Positions 57,275 to 64,000 of a stretch of DNA of 64,000 bases are shown here, piece by piece; the stretch's first letter is position 1; every line of letters begins with the position of its first letter. The notes under the pieces are model-generated. The model did no database searches, was not told where the DNA came from, and saw nothing but the letters and a program-made list of their open reading frames with translations. The stretch is from Paludibacterium yongneupense DSM 18731 (GTDB taxonomy: Bacteria; Pseudomonadota; Gammaproteobacteria; Burkholderiales; Chromobacteriaceae): NCBI RefSeq assembly GCF_000422925.1, contig NZ_KE383957.1:389787-453786 (forward strand), read 5' to 3'. The translations under genes and the position numbers were made by a program.

Positions 57275-58069
57275 TCAGCCCTTGAAAGGGGGCGGCGCAC
57301 CCGGGGAGAGCGTCAGGACTTCGTATCCGGTGTCGGTAACGACAAGCATGTGTTCCCATTGAGCCGACAGGCTACGGTCTTTGGTGACTACGGTCCAGCC
57401 GTCTGACTGGACGCGCAGATGGCGCTTGCCTTGATTGAGCATGGGCTCGATGGTGAAGATCATGCCGGCTTCAAGCTTGAGACCGGTGCCGGGGCGGCCG
57501 TAATGCAGCACCTGCGGCTCTTCGTGAAAATTCTTGCCGATGCCGTGGCCGCAAAACTCCTGAACCACGCTATAGCCGCTGCTTTCAGCATGTCGTTGAA
57601 TCGCGTAGCCGATATCGCCGAGATGGGCGCCGGCTTTCACTTTGGCGATGCCGAGCCACATGCACTCGTGGGTGATCTTGCACAGGCGCCGCGCGTGGGC
57701 GCTGACCTCACCGACGCAGAACATGCGGCTCGAATCGCCGTGATAGCCATCTTTGATGACGGTGACGTCGATGTTCATGATGTCGCCGTTCTTGAGCGGT
57801 TTGTCGTTCGGAATGCCGTGGCAGATCACATTGTTCAGCGACGTGCAGATGGACTTGGGGTAGGGCGTCATGCCGTCCGGCGCATAGTTCAGCGGTGCCG
57901 GAATCGTGTGCTGGACGTCGACCATATAACGGTGGCAGAGACGGTCGATTTCTTCGGTTGTGACGCCGGGCTGGACGAAAGGCGTGATGTAATCGAGCAG
58001 CTCGCCGGCGAGGCGGCCGGCGATGCGCATCTTTTCGATATCGTCGGCGGTCTTGATCAGAGTGGTCAT
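57275..58069 (-). CDS. map: Methionine aminopeptidase, type I
   Basis: Map removes the initiator methionine from new proteins. The 264-aa pita-bread-fold protein has the substrate His in NNVICHGIPND and the dimetal ligands in MNIDVTVIKDGYHGDSS (two Asp), CGHGIG (His), FTIEPML (Glu) and QWEHMLVV (Glu). The length fits type Ia enzymes. No strong ribosome binding site precedes the ATG at 58069. The usual rpsB neighbour is absent. It lies between the porin array and the flagellin-like gene, with terminators on both sides. Confidence 0.96.
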   Translation of the reverse strand: MTTLIKTADDIEKMRIAGRLAGELLDYITPFVQPGVTTEEIDRLCHRYMVDVQHTIPAPLNYAPDGMTPYPKSICTSLNNVICHGIPNDKPLKNGDIMNIDVTVIKDGYHGDSSRMFCVGEVSAHARRLCKITHECMWLGIAKVKAGAHLGDIGYAIQRHAESSGYSVVQEFCGHGIGKNFHEEPQVLHYGRPGTGLKLEAGMIFTIEPMLNQGKRHLRVQSDGWTVVTKDRSLSAQWEHMLVVTDTGYEVLTLSPGAPPPFKG

Positions 58070-58111
58070 ACGGAAAATCTTTGCGGGTGGTCAATGCAAC
58101 AGTTTAGCATC

Positions 58112-58140
58112 AAAAAAAAGCGGGCACCCGAAGGTGCCCG
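58112..58140 (-). terminator. Terminator of porin 1
   Basis: The stem CGGGCACC/GGTGCCCG with loop TTCG on the minus strand is followed by CTTTTTTTT, 45 bp after the porin stop. Confidence 0.92.
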
Positions 58141-58185
58141 AAATCCTGACTCGATTGACTGCTTACTACGGGGTGCTGCGCTAAA

Positions 58186-59343
58186 TCAGAAAGCGACCTT
58201 CAGGCCGGCGCCGAAGGCGGTCAGCGTGGTGTGCGTGGCCAGCGAGGCTGCCGTCGAGGTCGAACTGTTGTAGGCGGTGGTGTACAGGGCGTCCTGGCCG
58301 AAGTCGGCGTTTTGCAGATTGCCGTTGGTCAGCTTGGTGTAGTAGGCCAGCAGTTGGGTGCGCTTGGACAGGTTGTAGGTGCCGCCGAGAACCCATTGCT
58401 TGGCGCTGTAGTCGCTCGGGCTGCCGTAGGTCGGGTTGTTCAGGTTGCCGAGCTTGTTGTACGACAGCTTGACGCTGCCGGCGCCGATGTCCTGGGCGAC
58501 GGCGACGGTCCAGTCGTTCTGGGTCATGCTGGTGGCCGAGGCCTGGCCATAGCTGGCGTGTTCGAACTGGGCGCCGAGATAGGTGCCGAAGGCGAACTTG
58601 TAAGCGGCCGCCAACTTGGTGTAGTTGGTCTTGGCGCCGGCGACGTTCTGGGCAATCTTCTCGCCGCTGGTGGCGGAGGTGATCGTGTTGGTGGTGTCGC
58701 CTTGATGGTCGTAGCCGAGAGCGACGATCAGGCCGCCGTTGGTGTAGCTGCCGGCAACGGAAACGCGCTGCGCGTTGGTGCCGCTGGTGCGGGCTTCATC
58801 GGCGCCCCAGGACACGCCGCCTTGCAGGCCGTTCCAGGTCGGGGAGGTATAGTGCACCGAGTTCTTCAGGCGCGCATCGCCACGGGTCACGACGCCGTTG
58901 GAAACATTGGTATCGGCGGTGGTGTCGGCCATTACGTTGGTGCCGACGGCGGTGGTCGTCAGGCGCTTGTAGACCGAGTCGTACAGACCCATCTGCACGG
59001 TACCGAAGCTGTTGCTGGTCAGGCCGACGAAGGTGTTGCGGGTCGCGAAGGTCGCGCTCTCGCCCTTGTCGTTGGTTCCACCCTGTTCGAAGTTCTTCAG
59101 GCTGCTTTCAACCTGCCAGATCGATTGCAGGCCGTTGCCGAGGTCTTCGCTGCCCTTGAAGCCGATGCGCGAGTTGTAGTCGGAAACGCGGGTGCGCGAA
59201 GAAAGGCTGGTGCTGGCGCTGGCGCCATCGGCCTTGACCGATTCGAGGCCGGCGCTGAGGAAACCGTAGAGGGTGACGTCTGCCATGGCGAGCGGGGCGG
59301 CGAAGCTGGTGGCCAGCGCAACCGCGATAATTTTCTTATTCAT
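58186..59343 (-). CDS. Neisseria-type general outer-membrane porin (porin 1)
   Basis: A 385-aa trimeric 16-stranded porin precursor of the betaproteobacterial Gram-negative porin family (Porin_4/OmpC-like). A signal peptide (MNKKIIAVALATSFAAPLAMA) is followed by DVTLYGFLSAGLESV. Family blocks are SRIGFKGSEDLGNGLQSIWQVES, FATRNTFVGL, GTVQMGLYDSVYK, NSVHYTSPTWNGLQGG and the terminal Phe in GAGLKVAF needed for BAM recognition. CTGGAG lies 6 nt before the ATG at 59343; longer readings to 59502 have no such site. It is one of three tandem paralogues and is closest to porin 3. Confidence 0.93.
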   Translation of the reverse strand: MNKKIIAVALATSFAAPLAMADVTLYGFLSAGLESVKADGASASTSLSSRTRVSDYNSRIGFKGSEDLGNGLQSIWQVESSLKNFEQGGTNDKGESATFATRNTFVGLTSNSFGTVQMGLYDSVYKRLTTTAVGTNVMADTTADTNVSNGVVTRGDARLKNSVHYTSPTWNGLQGGVSWGADEARTSGTNAQRVSVAGSYTNGGLIVALGYDHQGDTTNTITSATSGEKIAQNVAGAKTNYTKLAAAYKFAFGTYLGAQFEHASYGQASATSMTQNDWTVAVAQDIGAGSVKLSYNKLGNLNNPTYGSPSDYSAKQWVLGGTYNLSKRTQLLAYYTKLTNGNLQNADFGQDALYTTAYNSSTSTAASLATHTTLTAFGAGLKVAF

Positions 59344-59606
59344 CAAAAACTCCAGATTTCGTGTCGTTATCATGATGCTTCCGCTTCCCGGAGCAAGCGG
59401 CGCATTGCCGACTTTCCCGATGGCGGGCGACTTTTGCCCGCACATGTTAAGAAAGTGTGACAGACGCACGTTACCGAGTGCAGGCCGCGCGGCGCATGAC
59501 AAAAATCAAACGGATTCTGGCGTTTTTATGAATTAAAAGGGCGAAACGCTTTTATTTCGAACCGGGGGCGATCGCCCCCGGGCTTCATGCCAAACAGCTC
59601 ATGCGC

Positions 59607-60740
59607 TTAGAACAGCACCTTCATGCCGAGGCCGAAGGCGGACAGGCGATTGCCGGCGGCCAGCGTCGGACTGCTGGTGCCGCTGCCGGTGGTGTACAAG
59701 GGGGTGTTGGCGAAGTCGACGTTGGCCAGCGCCTTGTTGTTGATGCGTGCGTAGTAGCTGAATACCGAAGTCCGCTTCGACAGGTTGTAGCTGGCGCCGA
59801 GGACCCATTCTGTCGACTTGTAATCGTCCGGACTGGCGGTATTGCTCAGGCTGCCGAGGCGGCTGTACGACGCCTTGAGGGTGGCGGCGCCGATGTCCTG
59901 GGTCGCGGCCAGGGTCCAGCCGGTTTGCGACATGGCACTGCTGCCTGCGACATCGTAGCTGCCGCGTTCGACCCCGGCGCCCAGGTAGGTGCCGCTCGCG
60001 AATTTGTATGAGGCGACCAGCTTGCTGAAGTTTACGCTGCCACCTGCATCGCCGACCACGGCGTTGGCGCCGTTGTAGTAGCCGAGGTAGCCGCCGGTGT
60101 TGGCGCTATGGTCCCAGCCGGCCGCAATCTGAAAGCCTTGCCAGTTGTACTGGCCGGCCAGCGACAGACGGTTGCGCTTGGGAGTGTTGGTTTCGTCCAC
60201 GCCATACGAGATGCCGCCCTGGAAGCCGGCCAGCAGCGGCGAGGTGTAGTGCACCGAATTGGACAGTCGCGCTTCGCCGCGGCTGAAGATGGCGGCGACA
60301 TTCTTGCTGCTGCCATCGATGTCGGCTGCGGTATCGCCCATCACGTTGACGCCGCCGTTGGTCAGGCGCTTGTAGGCGGAGTCGTACAGGCCGATCTGCA
60401 CGGTGCCGAGCTTGGCGCTGTCCAGGCCGACGAAGGTATTGCGGGTGGCAAAGGTCGCCGACTGGTTGGCATCGTTGACGCCGCCCTGTTCGAAGTATTT
60501 CAGGCTGCTTTCGATCTGCCAGATCGACTTCAGGCCGTTGCCGAGGTCCTCGCTGCCCTTGAATCCGATGCGCGAGTTGTTGTCGGCGACGCGGGTGCGC
60601 GAAGGCAGGGTGGCCGTGCCGCCGGTGGCTTGCACGGACTCGAGCGATGCGCTCATCACGCCGTAGATCGTGACATCGGCCAGCGCGAGTGGGGCCGCGC
60701 AGGAAGAGGCGAGAGCGAGAGCGATGATCTTCTTTTTCAT
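59607..60740 (-). CDS. Neisseria-type general outer-membrane porin (porin 2)
   Basis: A 377-aa porin precursor. The signal peptide MKKKIIALALASSCAAPLALA precedes DVTIYGVMSASLESV. The protein shares the SRIGFKGSEDLGNGLKSIWQIES and FATRNTFVGL blocks but is the most divergent of the three, with different loop lengths (KRNRLSLAGQYNWQGFQIAAGWDH). It ends GLGMKVLF. GGAG lies 6 nt before the ATG at 60740. An operator-like repeat cluster is upstream at 60768-60799, so it may be regulated separately. A GC-rich perfect palindrome (59562-59581) after the gene lacks a T-run. Confidence 0.92.
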   Translation of the reverse strand: MKKKIIALALASSCAAPLALADVTIYGVMSASLESVQATGGTATLPSRTRVADNNSRIGFKGSEDLGNGLKSIWQIESSLKYFEQGGVNDANQSATFATRNTFVGLDSAKLGTVQIGLYDSAYKRLTNGGVNVMGDTAADIDGSSKNVAAIFSRGEARLSNSVHYTSPLLAGFQGGISYGVDETNTPKRNRLSLAGQYNWQGFQIAAGWDHSANTGGYLGYYNGANAVVGDAGGSVNFSKLVASYKFASGTYLGAGVERGSYDVAGSSAMSQTGWTLAATQDIGAATLKASYSRLGSLSNTASPDDYKSTEWVLGASYNLSKRTSVFSYYARINNKALANVDFANTPLYTTGSGTSSPTLAAGNRLSAFGLGMKVLF

Positions 60741-60767
60741 TGTAATCTCCAAAGATGCGATATTCCG

Positions 60768-60799
60768 GTCTACTGGTAGACTGGCCTGACCACTCTACC
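60768..60799 (-). promoter_or_regulatory. Overlapping inverted repeats upstream of porin 2
   Basis: GTCTAC-TG-GTAGAC (60768-60781) is a perfect palindrome. It overlaps a second inverted repeat, GGTAGACTGG-CCTGA-CCACTCTACC (60775-60799, one mismatch). This gives three half-sites of a GGTAGA-type motif 28-59 bp upstream of the start codon. Confidence 0.5.
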
Positions 60800-60980
60800 A
60801 CTAAAACGTTATCGCATGACTGGCCGGCTGTGAGCCAGATCAAGTTTCGCGCCCGCGTCTGCCGAAAAGTGTGCGAATGCTGGCAAAACCGGCGGATGCC
60901 GCTGTGTAAATGACAGTGAAGGATGAAGGGGTGTGGCCTTCTGGCAACAGGGATGCGCCGTGGGCATGGGCGCCGGAAAT

Positions 60981-61005
60981 AAAAAAAGCACCCCGGAGGG
61001 TGCTT
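60981..61005 (-). terminator. Terminator of porin 3
   Basis: The stem AAGCACCC/GGGTGCTT with a 4-nt loop is followed on the minus strand by TTTTTATT, 29 bp after the porin 3 stop. Confidence 0.9.
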
Positions 61006-61033
61006 CTGGATACTGCCGGAACGGGGTTCCGAA

Positions 61034-62173
61034 TCAGAACGAGACCTTCAGGCCTGCGCCGAAAGCGGTCAGGGTGTTGTGCACGCCTACCGAAGCGGAG
61101 CTCGAACCGGTGGTGCTGTACACGCCTTCCGTACCAAAGTTGGCATTTTGCAGGTTGCCGTTGGTCAGCTTGGTGTAGTAAGCCAGCAATTGGGTGCGCT
61201 TGGACAGGTTGTAGGTGCCGCCGAGAACCCATTGCTTGGCATCGAAGTCGCTCGGGCTGGTGCCTGCCGCGGAGTTGCTCAGATTGCCGAGTTTGTTGTA
61301 CGACAGCTTGATGGTGGCTGCGCCGATATCCTGGGTGACAGCGACAGTCCAGTCGTTCTGGGTCATGTCGGAACCCGAAGCTTGGCCATAGGTCGCGCGT
61401 TCGAACTGGGCGCCGAGATAGGTGCCGAATGCGAACTTGTAGCCTGCAGCCAGCTTGGTGTAGGCGGTGTGGACGCCGCTGACGCCGGAGCCAATCGCTT
61501 CGCCGGTGGTCGACGATACGTTGGTGGTGTCGCCTTGACGGTCGTAGCCGAGGCCGACGATCAGGCCGCCGTTGGTGTAGTTACCAGCCAAGGAATAGCG
61601 TTGTGCATTGCGGCCATTGGTGCGGGTTTCATCGGCGCCCCAGGATGCACCGGCTTGGAAGCCGTTCCAGGTCGGGGTGGTGTAGTGTACCGAGTTCTTC
61701 AGGCGCGCATCGCCGCGGGTCACGACGGCAGCCTTGTCGTTGGTGTCGGCCGTGGTGTCGTTCATGACGTTGGTGCCGACATTGGTCAGGCGTTTGTAGG
61801 CGGAGTCGTAGTAGCCGAGCTGAACGGTACCGAAGCTGTCGCTGGTCAGGCCGACGAAGGTGTTACGGGTTGCGAAGGTAGCGGTCTCGCCCTTGTCGTT
61901 GCTGCCGCCGTTTTCGAAGTTCTTCAGGCTGCTTTCGATCTGCCAGATCGACTTCAGGCCGTTGCCGAGGTCTTCGTTGCCCTTGAAGCCGATGCGCGAG
62001 TTGTAATCGGAAATGCGGGTGCGGCTCGATACTTCGTTGGCTGCGGTGCCGTTGCCGGTCGCCTTGACCGATTCGATACCGGAGCTGAGGAAACCGTAAA
62101 TGGTGACATCGGCCATGGCCACGGTGGATGCGAATGCGGAGGCCAGTGCGGCGGCCAGGATCGTCTTGTTCAT
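61034..62173 (-). CDS. Neisseria-type general outer-membrane porin (porin 3)
   Basis: A 379-aa porin precursor with signal peptide MNKTILAAALASAFASTVAMA and mature start DVTIYGFLSSGIESV. Large parts match porin 1 nearly word for word, for example LSKRTQLLAYYTKLTNGNLQ, LGGTYN and TRGDARLKNSVHYT; it ends GAGLKVSF. GGAG lies 6 nt before the ATG at 62173. An AT-rich upstream region of about 200 bp suggests a strong promoter, so this may be the main porin of the group. BamD in this window is part of the machine that inserts it. Confidence 0.93.
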   Translation of the reverse strand: MNKTILAAALASAFASTVAMADVTIYGFLSSGIESVKATGNGTAANEVSSRTRISDYNSRIGFKGNEDLGNGLKSIWQIESSLKNFENGGSNDKGETATFATRNTFVGLTSDSFGTVQLGYYDSAYKRLTNVGTNVMNDTTADTNDKAAVVTRGDARLKNSVHYTTPTWNGFQAGASWGADETRTNGRNAQRYSLAGNYTNGGLIVGLGYDRQGDTTNVSSTTGEAIGSGVSGVHTAYTKLAAGYKFAFGTYLGAQFERATYGQASGSDMTQNDWTVAVTQDIGAATIKLSYNKLGNLSNSAAGTSPSDFDAKQWVLGGTYNLSKRTQLLAYYTKLTNGNLQNANFGTEGVYSTTGSSSASVGVHNTLTAFGAGLKVSF

Positions 62174-62508
62174 CTAGAGCTCCAAAGTCTTCGTGATTTG
62201 TGTGTAGTCAAGTGCTTCCCCAAGCCGAAGTCTGGGTGCCCGACAATTATTAACAACTAACATTGCTGTATTGTTACAACGTCACTGTAGTTAATATTTC
62301 GGGGTTTTAACAACACAAAAACACGATTTTCTCAGGCCTTGCTGTCATAAATGACACAGTTTACTAAAAAAAATGTCTCTTTTTTACCAAAATGTGACAC
62401 GCGAAAACGGTGCAAAGCAGGAGTGGAGCGGGGCGCCAGGCGCTGGCAGGCGCATGCGGCCGCCGGGCGTCGTCCCGGAGGGCGCATGTCTTGTCGACGT
62501 TTCCGGCG
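62174..62508. other. 335-bp region upstream of porin 3
   Basis: There is no gene. The 180 bp next to porin 3 are AT-rich and hold the promoter, but no single -35/-10 pair stands out. A perfect palindrome TGTCAT-AA-ATGACA lies at 62343-62356. The distal part is GC-rich. Confidence 0.5.
62343..62356. promoter_or_regulatory. Perfect palindrome upstream of porin 3
   Basis: TGTCAT and ATGACA flank AA, 170 bp upstream of the porin 3 start codon. It could be an activator site; it does not fit the FNR consensus. Confidence 0.35.
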
Positions 62509-62820
62509 TCAGGCCAGAAACTGGTTCGGGTAGACTTCGTCGATCAGCGTGCGGCAGTCGACGACGCGCAGGTCGTTGTCCTGAGCGAAGTCGAGCAGGA
62601 ACTGGAAGGCGCGCGGGTCGATTTTTTCAAGCTTCTTGTCGATGGCGACGCAGCGGATGCCGTCCAGCATCATCGGCCGCACATAAGCGTGGTAGGCCAG
62701 TTTCTGCGCGGTAAAGGAGGCGAGTACGCCTGACAGCCGTTCCGCCCAGTCGCTGGGTCGGAAAGTCCGCCCCTCGGAGGTGAGGCCCTGAATTACGATT
62801 TCATATGGATTGCAGATCAT
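62509..62820 (-). CDS. DUF3579 domain protein
   Basis: A 103-aa protein of a small family found mainly in betaproteobacteria. Recognisable blocks are EIVIQGLTSEGRTFRPSDWAERL, LAYHAYVRPMMLDGIRCVAIDKKLEK and FLLDFAQDNDLRV. There is no signal peptide or TM. I chose the ATG at 62820 from family length; an in-frame ATG at 62865 is an alternative and neither has a strong ribosome binding site. The function is unknown. It lies 117 bp downstream of the dinG-type gene on the same strand. Confidence 0.75.
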   Translation of the reverse strand: MICNPYEIVIQGLTSEGRTFRPSDWAERLSGVLASFTAQKLAYHAYVRPMMLDGIRCVAIDKKLEKIDPRAFQFLLDFAQDNDLRVVDCRTLIDEVYPNQFLA

Positions 62821-62937
62821 GGTGGCTGAACCGGCTGTTTGCTCTTTTATGTATAGGTAGTACATCTTGCCGGAGGAAGTCCGGCGGCCGGCTTGCGCGG
62901 CCAGCAGCCGTACAAGCCAGCGGATTTTAACTCATTA

Positions 62938-64000
62938 TCAGATGCGCTTGAATGGTGGCAGCGAAGCCAGCAACTTTTTTCCATAACTTTGCCGTGTCAG
63001 ACGGTTGTCCAGAATGGTGACCCGGCCATAGTCGCGTTCGGTCCGAATCAGTCTGCCGACCGCTTGCACGAGTTTGATCGACGCTTCCGGTACCGTGATC
63101 TCGACGAAGGGGTTGCCGCCGCGTTTTTCTATCCAGCGCGACAGGGTGCGGCCGACCGGATCGTCTGGCATGGCGAACGGCAGCTTGGCGATGATCACAT
63201 GCACGCAGCTTTCTCCCGGCAGGTCGAGCCCTTCCGAAAACGAGTCGAGCCCGAAAATGACACTGGCCTTGCCGTCGCGCAGCCGTGCGTGATGGTTGTC
63301 GAGCAATGCGCTTTTCGGCGATTCGCCCTGTACGTTCAGGCATTCCCTGAGCTCGGCCGGCAGCCCTGCTGCGACGTCCTGCATCTGTTTGCGCGACGAG
63401 AACAGCACCAGCGTGCCGACCGCTTCGCTTGCGTCTATCAGGCGCGGCAGCCAGTCTACGATCTCGCGGGTGTGCGCGGCCGGGTCTTTGGGGCTCGCCA
63501 GCAGCGGTGGCAGGTAGAGTTCGCCCTGGCTTTGAAAATCGAACGGCGAGTCGAGCGCAACGCAGTTCACATGCGGCAACCATACCAGGCCGGTTTGCGA
63601 CAGCAGCAGATCGAAGGCGCCGAGCGAGCGCAGGGTCGCCGATGTCAGCACGGCCCCGGCGGCACGATGCCAGAGCGTGGCGGCCAGGCTCGCAGCGGCG
63701 CTGACCGGGGAGGCGCAAAATAGATAATCGCCCTTGCCTTCGGTTTTGCGCTGCACCCATTTGGCGATGGGGGGTGCTTTTTCTTCCGCGACTTTTTCGA
63801 ACAGATCCCAGACCGCCATCAACTGTTCGCTGCGGCCGATCAGCAAGCCGAGATCGCCGGCCACTTTGTCGAACAGCAGCGCCTCGCTGCCCTTTTCCTT
63901 GCGCGCTTCTCCGACTGCGTCGGATAGTGCGGACAGGTGCTTGAATACCATGCGCGCAGCCAGCGCCATGTTGGCTGCCGGCGTGGCCAGCCGCTCCGGC
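62938..64000 (-). CDS. dinG: DinG-family ATP-dependent DNA helicase, C-terminal part (cut by the window edge)
   Basis: The visible 353 residues are the C-terminal half of an XPD/DinG-type superfamily 2 helicase; the frame is open to the edge. Seen are the motif AGAVLTSATLRSLGAFD, the HD2 segment TLVLFSSRKQMQDVA, SVIFGLDSFSEGLDLPGESC and motif VI QAVGRLIRTERDYGRV. DinG unwinds R-loops, G-quadruplexes and replication-transcription conflicts. The iron-sulphur cysteines lie outside the window. The alternative is another DinG/YoaA paralogue. Confidence 0.85.
   Translation of the reverse strand, partial: PERLATPAANMALAARMVFKHLSALSDAVGEARKEKGSEALLFDKVAGDLGLLIGRSEQLMAVWDLFEKVAEEKAPPIAKWVQRKTEGKGDYLFCASPVSAAASLAATLWHRAAGAVLTSATLRSLGAFDLLLSQTGLVWLPHVNCVALDSPFDFQSQGELYLPPLLASPKDPAAHTREIVDWLPRLIDASEAVGTLVLFSSRKQMQDVAAGLPAELRECLNVQGESPKSALLDNHHARLRDGKASVIFGLDSFSEGLDLPGESCVHVIIAKLPFAMPDDPVGRTLSRWIEKRGGNPFVEITVPEASIKLVQAVGRLIRTERDYGRVTILDNRLTRQSYGKKLLASLPPFKRI

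Noticed and set aside
59562-59581. Perfect GC-rich 20-bp palindrome after porin 2 as a terminator
   Set aside because: The stem is strong but neither strand has a T-run after it, so I did not call it a terminator.

Overview
The window reads as chromosomal DNA of a GC-rich betaproteobacterium, most likely in the order Neisseriales (a Chromobacterium/Paludibacterium/Vogesella-like relative). The pointers are three tandem Neisseria-type general porins, the bamD(comL)/rluD/pgeF arrangement, a DUF3579 gene, and a tig-clpP-clpX-lon-hupB-ppiD block. The taxon is inferred from gene families, not from a database search. I saw no prophage, insertion sequence, CRISPR array or replication origin.

Layout. 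1-10.7 kb is housekeeping: class Ia ribonucleotide reductase nrdA with two ATP-cones, pgeF, rluD, bamD, glnB (PII), purL and cdd. 10.8-15.6 kb is a ribose-type sugar ABC operon (ATPase, permease, binding protein) ending in an SMP-30/gluconolactonase gene. 16.2-18.5 kb is a globin-GAF-GGDEF-EAL sensor. 18.6-24.2 kb holds prmB, a phosphomannomutase/phosphoglucomutase, trpD, trpG and an MHS-type MFS transporter. 24.7-26.7 kb is a set of small genes: a thioredoxin-fold protein, a DUF1345 membrane protein, an AroQ-type chorismate mutase and a 70-residue unknown. 26.9-34.5 kb has a MASE1-CHASE-GGDEF-EAL protein, a secreted phosphodiesterase, homospermidine synthase, ppnP and a soluble CZB chemoreceptor. 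35.0-40.7 kb is a compact catabolic operon for 2,3-diketo-L-gulonate (yiaK, lyxK, sgbH, sgbU, sgbE) facing its IclR-type regulator (yiaJ). 41.0-49.4 kb is protein quality control (tig, clpP, clpX, lon, hupB, tRNA-Val, tRNA-Asp, ppiD). 49.6-53.2 kb is an RsbQ-like hydrolase overlapping a PAS-GGDEF-EAL gene. 53.2-58.1 kb holds sodB, dnaB, a 2Fe-2S ferredoxin, a second alpha/beta hydrolase, an orphan divergent flagellin and map. 58.2-62.2 kb is the porin triplet, and 62.5-64.0 kb holds a DUF3579 gene and the 3' part of a dinG-type helicase.

How the genes work together. The yia-type operon would turn 2,3-diketo-L-gulonate (an ascorbate breakdown product) into D-xylulose 5-phosphate. It has no transporter of its own, and its promoter carries a perfect IclR-family palindrome. 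Three c-di-GMP proteins with different sensor inputs (haem globin plus GAF; MASE1/CHASE; PAS plus a probable small-molecule hydrolase partner) and a zinc-type cytoplasmic chemoreceptor make the window rich in environmental signalling. The RsbQ/PAS-GGDEF-EAL pair and the globin-EAL protein are the strongest candidates for under-described systems. The regulatory findings (operators at nrdA, yiaK, the chemoreceptor gene, sodB and porin 2, and an RpoH-type promoter at lon) come from motif reading only.
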